Below, piece by piece: positions 8,065 to 15,916 of a stretch of DNA of 64,000 nucleotides. A program made the translations under genes and the position numbers. Below the pieces are notes generated by a model, which saw only the letters and a program-made list of their open reading frames with translations, was not told the origin of the DNA and ran no database searches. Each line of letters starts with the position of its first letter. Within the stretch, counting starts at the first letter, position 1. This DNA is from Tardiphaga robiniae (GTDB taxonomy: Bacteria; Pseudomonadota; Alphaproteobacteria; Rhizobiales; Xanthobacteraceae), in the NCBI RefSeq assembly GCF_001618955.1, contig NZ_LVYV01000011.1, positions 1-64,000 on the forward strand. The letters are read 5' to 3'.

Positions 8065-10281
8065 ATGACCTTCAAAAATTTCAAGGTTGAGACCGACGCC
8101 GATGGCATCGCGCTCGTCACTTGGGACATCTCCGGCCGTTCGATGAACGTGCTCGACGTAGCGACCATCGAGGAACTCGGCGCGATCGTCGATCAGACCA
8201 CTGCGGATGCCGCCGTGAAGGGCGTCGTCATCACCTCCGGCAAGGAAGCTTTCTCGGCCGGTGCCGATCTGTCGATGCTCGAAGGCATGGGCAAGGTGTT
8301 TGCCGAGACCAGGGCTGCCAAGGGCGAGGAAGCCGCGCAGCAGATGCTGTTCGACGAGAGCCGCAAGCTGTCGCTGACGCTGCGCAAGATCGAGACCTCC
8401 GGCAAGCCATGGGTCGCGGCCATCAACGGCCTCGCGCTCGGCGGCGCGTTTGAGCTGACGCTGGCCTGCCACTATCGCGTTGCTGCGGAAAATCCGAAGA
8501 CGCGTCTGGGTCTGCCTGAAATCAAGGTCGGCCTGTTCCCAGGTGGTGGCGGCACCCAGCGCCTCGCGCGCATGCTGCAGCCGCAAGACACGATGCAGAT
8601 GCTGCTCAAGGGCGAAGCGATCAATCTCGTCAAGGCGAAGGCGATGGGCATCGTCGGCGCGGTGGTGCCATCAGCCGATCTCATCTCGGCTGCCAAGGAA
8701 TGGATCAAGGCTGGCGGCAAACCTGTCGCGCCCTGGGACGAGAAGGGCTTCAAGCTGCCCGGTGGTCCCGTCTATTCCAAGCAGGGCATGATGATGTTCC
8801 CCGCTGGTAACGCGATCTATCGCCGCGAGACCTTCGACAATTATCCGGCGGCCCGCGCCATCATGCAGTGCGTCTATGAAGGCCTGCAGTTGCCGATGGA
8901 TGCGGCGCTGCGCGTCGAGTCCCGTCAGTTCGCGCATATCCTGCAGACCAAGGAAGCGGCGGCGATGATCCGAAGCCTGTTCCTGTCGATGCAGGAGCTC
9001 AACAAGGGGGCGCGTCGTCCGCAGAACGTGCCGCCGACCAAGGTCAAGAAGCTCGCCGTCATCGGCGCCGGCTTCATGGGCGCGTCAGTCGGCTTCGTCT
9101 CAGCGCGCGGCGGCATGGACGTGGTGCTGATCGACCGCGATCAGGCCAGTGCTGACAAGGGTCTTGGCCATTGCGTCGCGGCGATCGATGGGCTGATCGC
9201 AAAGGGTCGCGCCAAGGAAGCCGACAAGACCGCGCTGATGGCGAAGATCACCGCGACTGCCGATTTCGATGTGATCCGGGAATGCGACCTCGTTATCGAG
9301 GCCGTGTTCGAGGATCGCGCGGTCAAAGCCGAGATCTACAAGAAGGTGCAGCCATTGTTGAAGGAAGGCGCCATCATCGCGTCGAACACTTCGACGCTGC
9401 CGATCAACTCGCTCGCCGAAGAATTCGCCGACCAGTCCAAGTTCATCGGCATCCACTTCTTCTCGCCGGTCGAGAAGATGATGCTGGTGGAGATCATCGT
9501 TGGCAAGAACACCGGCGACGTCGCGCTGGCCACCGCGCTCGACTATGTCCGCGTCATCGGCAAGACGCCCATTGTCGTCAATGACTCCCGCGGCTTCTTC
9601 GCCAATCGCTGCGTGTTGCGTTTTACGGCCGAAGGCCTCGAAATGCTGCTCGAGGGCGTGCCGCCGGCGATGATCGAGAACACCGCCAAGATGGCCGGTA
9701 TGCCGGTCGGGCCGCTGTCGCTGTCGGACGAGATCGCGCTCGATCTCGTGCTGAAGATCATGAAGGCCACCGAAGCCGATTTGGGTTCGCAGGCCGTCGA
9801 TCAGGCGCAGAAGAAGCTGATCGTCGAGATGGTGGAGAAGCAGGAGCGCTTCGGTCGCAAGAATGGCAAGGGCTTCTACGAGTATCCACCGAAGGGCAAG
9901 GGCTCGAAAGCGCTCTGGAAGGGCATCGCCCCGCTGCTGCCGAAGCCGGTTGATCCCGACACGCTGGATATCGAGGAGCTCAAGCAGCGCTTCCTGGTGG
10001 TGCAGGCGGTGGAAGCCGCGCGCACCGTCGAGGATCACGTGATCGTCGATCCGCGTGAGGCGGATGTCGGCTCGATCCTCGGCTTCGGCTTCGCGCCGTT
10101 CACCGGCGGTACGCTCAGCTATATCGACTTCATGGGCACGAAGAAGTTTGTCGAGCTCTGCCATAAGCTTGAAGCCAAATACGGCTCCCGCTTCACGCCG
10201 CCGAAGCTGCTCGAAGAGATGGCCGCCAAGGGCGAGACCTTCTACGGCCGCTTCCCGCCGAAGAAGCTCGCGGCGGCGTAG
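8065..10281 (+). CDS. fadB: Bifunctional enoyl-CoA hydratase / 3-hydroxyacyl-CoA dehydrogenase
   Basis: This 738-residue fusion carries two beta-oxidation steps. Residues about 8-190 are a crotonase domain with FSAGADLSMLEG (oxyanion hole), ALGGAFELTLACHYRVA and GLPEIKVGLFPGGGGTQRL (catalytic Glu region). The NAD-binding dehydrogenase begins near 328 with VIGAGFMGASVGFVSARGG (GxGxxG) and includes IHFFSPVEKMMLVEI with the catalytic His, followed by the C-terminal helical repeats. The order hydratase then dehydrogenase is that of FadB/FadJ alpha subunits. AAGGAG precedes the start, and the thiolase gene lies 12 bp upstream. Confidence 0.95.
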   Translation: MTFKNFKVETDADGIALVTWDISGRSMNVLDVATIEELGAIVDQTTADAAVKGVVITSGKEAFSAGADLSMLEGMGKVFAETRAAKGEEAAQQMLFDESRKLSLTLRKIETSGKPWVAAINGLALGGAFELTLACHYRVAAENPKTRLGLPEIKVGLFPGGGGTQRLARMLQPQDTMQMLLKGEAINLVKAKAMGIVGAVVPSADLISAAKEWIKAGGKPVAPWDEKGFKLPGGPVYSKQGMMMFPAGNAIYRRETFDNYPAARAIMQCVYEGLQLPMDAALRVESRQFAHILQTKEAAAMIRSLFLSMQELNKGARRPQNVPPTKVKKLAVIGAGFMGASVGFVSARGGMDVVLIDRDQASADKGLGHCVAAIDGLIAKGRAKEADKTALMAKITATADFDVIRECDLVIEAVFEDRAVKAEIYKKVQPLLKEGAIIASNTSTLPINSLAEEFADQSKFIGIHFFSPVEKMMLVEIIVGKNTGDVALATALDYVRVIGKTPIVVNDSRGFFANRCVLRFTAEGLEMLLEGVPPAMIENTAKMAGMPVGPLSLSDEIALDLVLKIMKATEADLGSQAVDQAQKKLIVEMVEKQERFGRKNGKGFYEYPPKGKGSKALWKGIAPLLPKPVDPDTLDIEELKQRFLVVQAVEAARTVEDHVIVDPREADVGSILGFGFAPFTGGTLSYIDFMGTKKFVELCHKLEAKYGSRFTPPKLLEEMAAKGETFYGRFPPKKLAAA

Positions 10282-10302
10282 AGTCACAAACTCCGAAAGC
10301 AG

Positions 10303-10452
10303 TGCCCCTCCCCCCTTGCGGGGGAGGGCCGGGGAGAGGGGTGCCCCGAACGCGAAGGTTGTGCTCGTGGCTCCCCCTCTCCCGCCTTCGCTACGCTCAG
10401 GCACCCTCTCCCGCGGCGCGCAGCTTCGCTGCGCTGGGGGAGAGGGGAAGAC
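10303..10452. repeat. Composite C/G-rich palindromic repeat (CCCTCTCCC family, copy 1)
   Basis: The 150-bp stretch contains a local hairpin (CCCCTCCCCCC with GGGGGAGGG) and a longer inverted pair, GGGAGAGGGGTGCC at 10332-10345 with GGCACCCTCTCCC at 10400-10412. It fills most of the gap between the convergent fadB and GST genes. Related elements occur at 58250-58280 and 60844-61023. It has no coding potential that I can support. Confidence 0.75.
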
Positions 10453-10461
10453 AAGCAACAA

Positions 10462-10490
10462 AGAAAAAAGGCCGGATCATTGATCCGGCC
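10462..10490 (-). terminator. Rho-independent terminator of the GST gene
   Basis: GGCCGGATC at 10470-10478 pairs with GATCCGGCC at 10482-10490 around a 3-base loop. Read on the minus strand the stem is followed by TTTTTTCTTTG, a classic terminator tract, 30 bp after the GST stop codon. Confidence 0.88.
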
Positions 10491-10519
10491 CTTTCGTATT
10501 TCAGCTCGATGCCAGCAGC

Positions 10520-11134
10520 TTACGCCGCTTTCATCAGGCCTTCCTTCTCCAGTGCGGCCTGCACCTGCGGACGCGCAGCGACGCGATCCTTGTAGGCCAT
10601 CAGGTTCTTGAACTCGGAGAGGTCGATGCTCATCCGGTCGGCCCATTTCAGCATGACGAACAGATAGCCGTCGGCGACACTGAAATCCTTGCCCAGCAGG
10701 TAGTCTTTGCCTGCGAGCTGGCCATCGAGATATTTGAACTTGCCCATCAGGCGAGTCTTGAAGAAGCCCTTCACTTCGTCATCGAACACCGGCTGGAACA
10801 GCGGGCTGAAGTTCTTGTGCAGCTCACCATTGATGAAGCCAAGATATTCCTGCAGCTGACGGCGTGCATCGCTGCCATTGGCCGGCGCCAGATTTTTGGC
10901 AGCAGCCTGGTCGGCGATGTACTGCACGATAACCGGACCTTCGGTCACGAGCGCACCGCTGTCGAGGCCGAGCGCCGGCACCTGGCCCTTGGGGTTGATG
11001 GCGAGATAGTCGTCGCCATTTTCCAGCTTCTTGGCTTTGAGGTCGACCTTCACGAGATCGTAAGGCAGGCCGGCTTCGAGAAGTGCGATATGAGGCGAGA
11101 GCGAACAGGCGCCTGGCGAATAATACAGCTTCAT
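10520..11134 (-). CDS. Glutathione S-transferase (beta-like class)
   Basis: A 204-residue cytosolic GST with an N-terminal thioredoxin-fold domain (MKLYYSPGACSLSPHIALLE, typical of bacterial beta-class enzymes with Cys10) and the glutathione-binding NPKGQVPAL loop with its cis-Pro. The helical C-terminal domain (about 85-204) contains the FSVADGYLFVML N-capping region. It should conjugate or reduce electrophiles with glutathione. It is divergent from a MarR regulator across a gap containing two long palindromes, suggesting inducible expression. A glutathione-synthesis gene (gshA) follows on the other side of that regulator. Confidence 0.93.
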   Translation of the reverse strand: MKLYYSPGACSLSPHIALLEAGLPYDLVKVDLKAKKLENGDDYLAINPKGQVPALGLDSGALVTEGPVIVQYIADQAAAKNLAPANGSDARRQLQEYLGFINGELHKNFSPLFQPVFDDEVKGFFKTRLMGKFKYLDGQLAGKDYLLGKDFSVADGYLFVMLKWADRMSIDLSEFKNLMAYKDRVAARPQVQAALEKEGLMKAA

Positions 11135-11181
11135 CGAAAATTCCTCCCTGAGGACATTGGTTTAACCACGCGGGTGACTAA

Positions 11182-11193
11182 ATGCATATGCAT
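11182..11193. promoter_or_regulatory. 12-bp palindrome in the GST/MarR promoter
   Basis: ATGCATATGCAT is a perfect palindrome 48 bp upstream of the GST start. With the 18-bp palindrome at 11207-11224 it makes two candidate operator sites about 28 bp apart centre to centre in the shared gap. Confidence 0.45.
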
Positions 11194-11206
11194 GAAAGAG
11201 TCAAGA

Positions 11207-11224
11207 TTGATGCAGCTGCATCAA
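11207..11224. promoter_or_regulatory. 18-bp perfect palindrome, candidate MarR operator
   Basis: TTGATGCAGCTGCATCAA is perfectly self-complementary over 18 bp and lies 36 bp upstream of the MarR start, between the divergent GST and MarR genes. MarR proteins bind palindromes of this size, usually over their own promoters. Binding by the adjacent MarR is inference. Confidence 0.6.
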
Positions 11225-11259
11225 GTGGGCTAGGGTGCCGCCACCATTTGGACTGAGCC

Positions 11260-11760
11260 ATGAAACGTAAACCTTCCACCGAGGCGACAGCCGCCTGGAT
11301 CCGCCTGATGCGAATCCAGAGCCGGGTGCTGGACGGCGTCGAGCAGGACCTCAAGCGCGCCGGTTTTCCGCCGCTCGCATGGTACGACGCGTTGGCCGAG
11401 CTGTCGCGCTCGCCGACCGGCGAGATGCGCCCGGTCGAGCTCGAAAAGCAGATGCTGATACCGCAATATTCGACATCGCGGCTGATCGATCGTCTGGTCG
11501 ACGAAGGTCTGGCTGCACGCCGCGAATGCAAGATGGACAAGCGCGGCCTGTTCGTCGAGATCACGGCTGCCGGGCGCGAGTTGCATAAGAAGATGGGCTG
11601 CGCCTATTCAACGGCGATCGAGAAACATGTCGGCTCGAAACTGTCCGACGCAGATGCAGCAAAACTGTGCGGCCTGCTCGACCGGCTCGGCTGCGCGTGC
11701 CAAGAAGCGGCATCGACAGTGACATCGCCGGCCGCCAGAGACGCCGCGCCGGCGCGATGA
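11260..11760 (+). CDS. MarR family transcriptional regulator
   Basis: A 166-residue winged-helix regulator. The core spans about 10-145: a dimerisation helix at the N-terminus, a DNA-binding part around LEKQMLIPQYSTSRLIDRLVDEGLA, and a wing with ARRECKMDKRGLFVEITAAGRELH, where the D-K-R-G pattern is the usual MarR wing. A Cys-containing C-terminal tail (CGLLDRLGCACQE) may sense thiol stress, but that is speculative. It is divergent from a GST gene; the most direct hypothesis is repression of the GST and itself until an electrophile or phenolic ligand releases it. Confidence 0.9.
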   Translation: MKRKPSTEATAAWIRLMRIQSRVLDGVEQDLKRAGFPPLAWYDALAELSRSPTGEMRPVELEKQMLIPQYSTSRLIDRLVDEGLAARRECKMDKRGLFVEITAAGRELHKKMGCAYSTAIEKHVGSKLSDADAAKLCGLLDRLGCACQEAASTVTSPAARDAAPAR

Positions 11761-11856
11761 ACCTTAAATTTTTGCCTGCGTTCGCGACCTGCACGGGCCG
11801 CGAGCGTCCCCGACACCGCGCGCAACTGATTGCAGCGCCCTTCATTCGGAATCTTT

Positions 11857-13227
11857 ATGGCGCGTGACCAAATCGATATGACGCCGTTGCAATCGCGCGA
11901 CGAACTCGTGGCGTGGCTGGCGGCGGGCGTGAAGCCGCCATCGGAATTCCGCATCGGCACCGAACACGAGAAGACGCCGTTCACGCTCGCCGGTCACAAT
12001 CCCGTGCCCTACGAAGGCCCGCGCGGCATCGGCGCAGTGCTCGACGGTATGAAGCACCTGCTCGGCTGGGAGCCGATCATGGAAGCCGGCAATATCATCG
12101 GCCTCTATGACGTCACCGGCGGCGGCGCAATCTCGCTTGAGCCCGGCGGCCAGTTTGAATTGTCGGGCGCGCCGGTGGAGACGGTCCACCAGACGCAATC
12201 CGAATTGATGGCGCATCTGGCGCAGGTGCGCGAAGTGGCGACGCCGCTCGGCATCGGCTTTCTGGGTCTCGGTCTTACGCCGTCGTGGTCGCGCGCGCAG
12301 ATTCCGGTGATGCCCAAGGGGCGCTACAAGATCATGACCAACTACATGCCCAAAGTGGGGCAGTATGGTCTGGACATGATGTACCGGACCTGCACGGTGC
12401 AGACCAATCTCGACTTCTCCTCGGAAGCCGACATGGTCAAGAAGCTCCGCGTCTCTGTTGCGCTGCAGCCGATCGCGACGGCGCTGTTCGCCAATTCGCC
12501 GTTCACTGAAGGCAAGCCGAACGGCTTCCTGTCGTTCCGGTCCGAAGTCTGGCGCGACACCGATAACGCGCGCTCGGGCATGATCCCGTGGGCGTTCGAA
12601 GACGGCATGGGTTTCGAACGCTGGGTCGATTACGCGCTGGATGTTCCGATGTATTTCGTCAAGCGCGGCGACACTTACATCGATGTGTCCGGCTCGTCGT
12701 TCCGCGATTTCTTCGCGGGCAAGAACGAGAAGATACCCGGCGAGCGACCCACTCTCTCGGATTGGGCCAATCATCTCTCGACGATTTTCCCGGAAGTCCG
12801 CCTGAAGCGTTATCTCGAAATGCGCGGCGCCGATGGCGTGCCGTCGGATCGTTTGCCGGCGCTGTCGGCGTTCTGGGTCGGATTGCTTTATGACGACAGC
12901 GCCCTCAATGCGGCCTGGGATATCGTCAAGAACTGGACTGCGGCGGAGCGACAGGCGTTGCGCGACGATGTGCCGAAGTTGGGCTTCAAGGCGAAGATCA
13001 AGGATCGCTATCTGTTCGAAATCGCCAAAGAGTGTCTGCAGCTGGCCCATGGTGGCCTGCGCCGGCGCGGCAAACTCGACGCGCACGGCCGCGATGAGTC
13101 CCACCATCTGGAGCCACTCGATCGGATACTGGATTCCGGAAAGACTCCGGCCGAGCAGATGCTCGACAGGTTCCATGGCGCCTGGGGTGGCTCGGTGGCG
13201 CCAGCATACAAGGAATACTGCTTCTAG
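11857..13227 (+). CDS. gshA: Glutamate-cysteine ligase (alphaproteobacterial/plant type)
   Basis: This 456-residue enzyme makes gamma-glutamylcysteine, the first step of glutathione synthesis. It belongs to the GCS2 family used by alphaproteobacteria and plants: FRIGTEHEKTPF near the N-terminus, GGAISLEPGGQFELSGAP (ATP/Mg and glutamate binding), MYRTCTVQTNLDF and KRYLEMRGADGVP. I choose MARDQIDM at 11857 rather than the earlier in-frame codon at 11830 because homologues normally begin MARDQxDxTP. It follows the MarR gene on the same strand after about 96 bp, which links glutathione supply to the neighbouring GST. Confidence 0.93.
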   Translation: MARDQIDMTPLQSRDELVAWLAAGVKPPSEFRIGTEHEKTPFTLAGHNPVPYEGPRGIGAVLDGMKHLLGWEPIMEAGNIIGLYDVTGGGAISLEPGGQFELSGAPVETVHQTQSELMAHLAQVREVATPLGIGFLGLGLTPSWSRAQIPVMPKGRYKIMTNYMPKVGQYGLDMMYRTCTVQTNLDFSSEADMVKKLRVSVALQPIATALFANSPFTEGKPNGFLSFRSEVWRDTDNARSGMIPWAFEDGMGFERWVDYALDVPMYFVKRGDTYIDVSGSSFRDFFAGKNEKIPGERPTLSDWANHLSTIFPEVRLKRYLEMRGADGVPSDRLPALSAFWVGLLYDDSALNAAWDIVKNWTAAERQALRDDVPKLGFKAKIKDRYLFEIAKECLQLAHGGLRRRGKLDAHGRDESHHLEPLDRILDSGKTPAEQMLDRFHGAWGGSVAPAYKEYCF

Positions 13228-13334
13228 ATCAGCGGCTTGGCGAAGCTGAAAATCCGTTCATCAGCGGTACAGGTGACCGGCGTTCCAATGGCGTCCTTCT
13301 TACGCCGTTTGCAAACCGCTGAAAGTCATCCTGC

Positions 13335-13892
13335 ATGCCGAGGAACCTGTTCAGAGCGTGTCTGACAGCCCTCGTCATGCTGTTGGTCGCAGCCGTTGCA
13401 CCTGCTCAGGCGCAAACCAATTTTGATCGTCCCGGCGGTGATTATTCGCGCTCGGTCTCACTATCCGGCGATCCCGCCGAATGCGCGCTGATCTGTGAGC
13501 GCGACAAGAAGTGCCGTGCCTGGAGCTTCAACTATCCGAGCGACAATTCCGAAAACGCGGTGTGCTGGCTGAAAGACAAGGTGCCGCCGCGGGTCGAGAG
13601 CTATTGCTGCGTCTCCGGCGTGCGTGGCGCTGGCGTCATCGAGCCGCGCACCGGTCCGGTGGAAACCTCGACTGATCGCTTTGGCGGCGACTATCGCTCA
13701 TTCGAGATCAAGAACGACGACAAGGCCGAGCATGGCGATGCCTGCCGCGACGCCTGCCAGGGCGACAACAAATGCCGCGCCTGGACCTTTGCGCGGCCCG
13801 GCTATGCCGGCAAGAATGCGCGCTGTTTCCTGAAGAACGACATCAAGCCGCCGCGGCGAAAACCGGGTTTCATCTCGGGCGTTGTGAGGTAG
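13335..13892 (+). CDS. Secreted protein with two PAN/Apple domains
   Basis: A 185-residue protein with an N-terminal signal peptide (FRACLTALVMLLVAAVAPAQA, cleavage near AQA-Q). Two PAN-type repeats follow: about 28-98, with CALICERDKKCRAWSF, and about 112-183, with CRDACQGDNKCRAWTF. Each starts with an FDRPGGDYSR or DRFGGDYRSF motif and ends with a Cys-containing strand. PAN_4 domains in rhizobia are periplasmic or secreted modules thought to bind protein or carbohydrate; no enzyme activity is implied. Function here is unknown. Confidence 0.85.
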   Translation: MPRNLFRACLTALVMLLVAAVAPAQAQTNFDRPGGDYSRSVSLSGDPAECALICERDKKCRAWSFNYPSDNSENAVCWLKDKVPPRVESYCCVSGVRGAGVIEPRTGPVETSTDRFGGDYRSFEIKNDDKAEHGDACRDACQGDNKCRAWTFARPGYAGKNARCFLKNDIKPPRRKPGFISGVVR

Positions 13893-13919
13893 CATTCCAG
13901 CAATAAAGGGAGTTGAGCC

Positions 13920-14278
13920 ATGACGCGTCTCCTGCCCGCAGTGACATTCGCTGGATTACTGATTGCTGTTACGACGGTCGCCGCCGTCGCCCATCACGGT
14001 TGGGGCAGCTACGACGCTGCCCATCCGGTCACGGTGAACGGTCCTGTCGAAAACAGCAAATTCGAGAACCCGCACGCGACTATCGTGATCAAGGGGGCGA
14101 CAAGGCCTGGACCGTCACTCTTGCGCCGACCTCTCGCATGACAGCGCGGGGGGCATCTGCCGATATCGTGGCTGTCGGCAAGACGGTCTCGGCGTTCGGC
14201 TATCCATCCACCGTCGAGAAGGACGAGATGCGCGCCGAACGCATCACCGTGGACGGCAAGACCTACGAATTGCGATAG
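13920..14278 (+). pseudogene. DUF6152-type periplasmic protein gene, disrupted by a one-base frameshift
   Basis: The reading frame opens at 13920 with a signal peptide (LPAVTFAGLLIAVTTVAAVA) and a HHGWGSYDAAHPVTV motif characteristic of DUF6152 proteins. After IVIKG the frame runs into unrelated residues and stops at 14141, while the expected continuation (GDKAWTVTLAPTSRM ... GKTYELR) is found in the -1 frame through 14278. The break falls at a run of five G at 14093-14097; six G would restore one continuous ORF of about 118 codons. Either the gene is inactivated, slips at the G-run, or the sequence has a homopolymer error. The DUF6644-like gene starts 10 bp downstream. Confidence 0.8.
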
Positions 14279-14288
14279 CGTCCGGCCC

Positions 14289-14780
14289 ATGACCGAGGGC
14301 GCACCCGCGATCTTCATGGCCATGGAAGCGTCCGCAATTGGCGCTGCGATCCGGCAATCGCGCTGGCTCTATATGTCTGCCAATATCGGCCACATCGTCG
14401 CGCTGATGTTCTTCGCCGGTGCCATTGCGGTGATGGATGTCCGGCTCGCGGGCGGGTTAGCTGCAACGGCGCCTGGTCCGCTGCTGCGCAGGGCGCGCCG
14501 CTTTGCCATTGCCGGATTTCTCGGCCTCGTGCTCACCGGCGGCATTCTGTTTACCGCCGAGGCGAGTCATGTGGTGCTGAACCGCGTGTTTCAGATCAAG
14601 GCGGCTCTGATCGCGTTGGGCTTACTCAATGTCGTCTGGGTTGAGGCGATCATCATGCCGAAGATCGCAGCGTTGCCGCCGCTGTCACCGATGCCCGCGG
14701 GTGCGCGGCAAGGCGCGCTGGCGTCAATCGCCATCTGGTTCGCGGTCGCCATATGCGGCCGCGCGATTGCCTATTTCTGA
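14289..14780 (+). CDS. DUF6644-like four-helix membrane protein
   Basis: A 163-residue integral membrane protein with four predicted membrane segments, at about 29-50 (ANIGHIVALMFFAGAIAVMD), 71-90, 101-122 and 140-162. A conserved-looking His sits in the first segment (NIGHIV) and another follows GILFTAEASH. In my recollection small membrane proteins of this type (DUF6644) often accompany DUF6152 genes, as here at 10 bp spacing, suggesting a joint cell-envelope role. The biochemical function is unknown. It overlaps the convergent MmcQ-like gene by 10 bp. Confidence 0.7.
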   Translation: MTEGAPAIFMAMEASAIGAAIRQSRWLYMSANIGHIVALMFFAGAIAVMDVRLAGGLAATAPGPLLRRARRFAIAGFLGLVLTGGILFTAEASHVVLNRVFQIKAALIALGLLNVVWVEAIIMPKIAALPPLSPMPAGARQGALASIAIWFAVAICGRAIAYF

Positions 14781-15126
14781 CGGGAAGAGCCTTCGGTCTC
14801 GAACGCCTTGCGCGCGGCCTTCGATGCGAGCGTGAGCCATTGTCGTCGCAACAGCGGTTCGACATGCACGCGCTTTGCTTTCGACAGCCGGATCAGCACC
14901 ATCGGATAATCGCGATAGTGGTCGGTAAAATAGAAAACTTTGGGCGCGCTCTCGACGAGCATGTCGCGCTCGTCCCGCGGAACGCCGGGCATCACCAGTG
15001 AGTCGCCGTCCTCACGCATCCGCACCAGTAGCTTCTGCGTACCTTCAACGCAGGTGTTCCGTAGGACGTTCCGTCTTCGACCTCCGGCCATGTCAGCGCC
15101 AGCGCGCGAACGTTGTCGAAGGTCAT
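14771..15126 (-). pseudogene. MmcQ/YjbR family gene, disrupted by a one-base frameshift
   Basis: An ATG at 15126 opens a frame reading MTFDNVRALALTWPEVEDG then TSYGTPALKV, the usual N-terminus of MmcQ/YjbR proteins. The remainder (KLLVRMREDGDSLVM ... FETEGSSRQK) is in another frame and ends at 14771. The switch occurs near 15036, where CGC-AG-AAG replaces the expected CGC-AAG-AAG: one A is missing. With it restored the protein would be about 118 residues, the family's normal size. YjbR has a MmcQ/CyaY-like fold of uncertain function. This is the second single-base frameshift within 1 kb, so sequencing error and true decay both remain possible. Confidence 0.8.
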
Positions 15127-15139
15127 CGCGCGTCCGCGT

Positions 15140-15916
15140 TCAATGCACCCCGGTAAAAAACCGCGCCATGCGGAAGCCCGATAGCCAGTTGGTCACCGGC
15201 TGGTTACGCACGCCGAGATCCCATGAACCGACAATGGCGTCGACGCGGCCGACGAGATTATCCATCGGCAGCAGGCCGACACCGCCCTGGCTTACCGGTA
15301 CGCGGCTGTCGGCGGAGTTGTCGCGGTTGTCGCCCATCACGAACAGATGGTCGGGGGGAATGACGATTTCCGGCGTGTTGTCGAGGCGGCCGTTGTCGCG
15401 CAGCTTGAAGATCGGATGCGACACGCCGCCGGGCAGGGTTTCGACATAACGATGCGCCGGTTCGGAGCCGCCGCTGTCATCTTCCGCGGCACCGATGCCG
15501 TCGGCCTTCACCGAAGTCGCGACGCCATTGAGCCAGACCTGACCGCCGCGCAGTTCGACGCGATCGCCGGGCAGGCCGATCACACGCTTGACCCAGACCT
15601 GGGAGCGGTCGCCGGGCCAGCGAAACACCACGACATCGCCGCGCTTCGGTGTGGTCGCGAAGACGCGGCCGGTCTCGGGAAGGGAGACATGGATCGGCAG
15701 CGAGGCCGTTGAGTAGCCGTAGGGAAACTTTGTCGCTAGCAGTGCATCGCCGATCAGCAGCGTCGGCTCCATGGAGGCCGAGGGCACATAGAACGGTTCG
15801 GCGAGCGCGCCCTTGGCGACGAATACGATGCCGACGATCGCGGCGATCTGCGCCAGCTGACCGGTCCAGCGCTTTGCCGTCGATGTCACCGTTGTGGTTT
15901 CGGTATCCGTGGTCAC
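15140..15916 (-). CDS. lepB: Signal peptidase I
   Basis: This 258-residue membrane protease removes signal peptides on the periplasmic face. One N-terminal membrane segment (about 22-39) is followed by box B, PSASMEPTLL, with the nucleophile Ser48, and box D, VKRVIGLPGDRVELRGGQVW, with the general base Lys110. Box E, FVMGDNRDNSADSRVP, completes the active site. Its ATG overlaps the tldD stop by 4 bp (15913-15916), which indicates translational coupling with tldD upstream. Confidence 0.95.
   Translation of the reverse strand: MTTDTETTTVTSTAKRWTGQLAQIAAIVGIVFVAKGALAEPFYVPSASMEPTLLIGDALLATKFPYGYSTASLPIHVSLPETGRVFATTPKRGDVVVFRWPGDRSQVWVKRVIGLPGDRVELRGGQVWLNGVATSVKADGIGAAEDDSGGSEPAHRYVETLPGGVSHPIFKLRDNGRLDNTPEIVIPPDHLFVMGDNRDNSADSRVPVSQGGVGLLPMDNLVGRVDAIVGSWDLGVRNQPVTNWLSGFRMARFFTGVH

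Noticed and set aside
6604-8586. Long minus-strand ORF (660 codons) opposite the thiolase and fadB genes
   Set aside because: It lies antisense to two well-supported genes, has a His/Arg-rich composition typical of the mirror frame of GC-rich coding DNA, and no ribosome site or recognisable domain.
10303-10452. Possible CRISPR or tandem array in the C/G-rich repeat
   Set aside because: Units are inverted and irregular, without equal-length spacers; they form palindromes.
9100-10461. 453-codon minus-strand ORF opposite fadB
   Set aside because: Antisense shadow that also runs through the repeat at 10303-10452; no domain.
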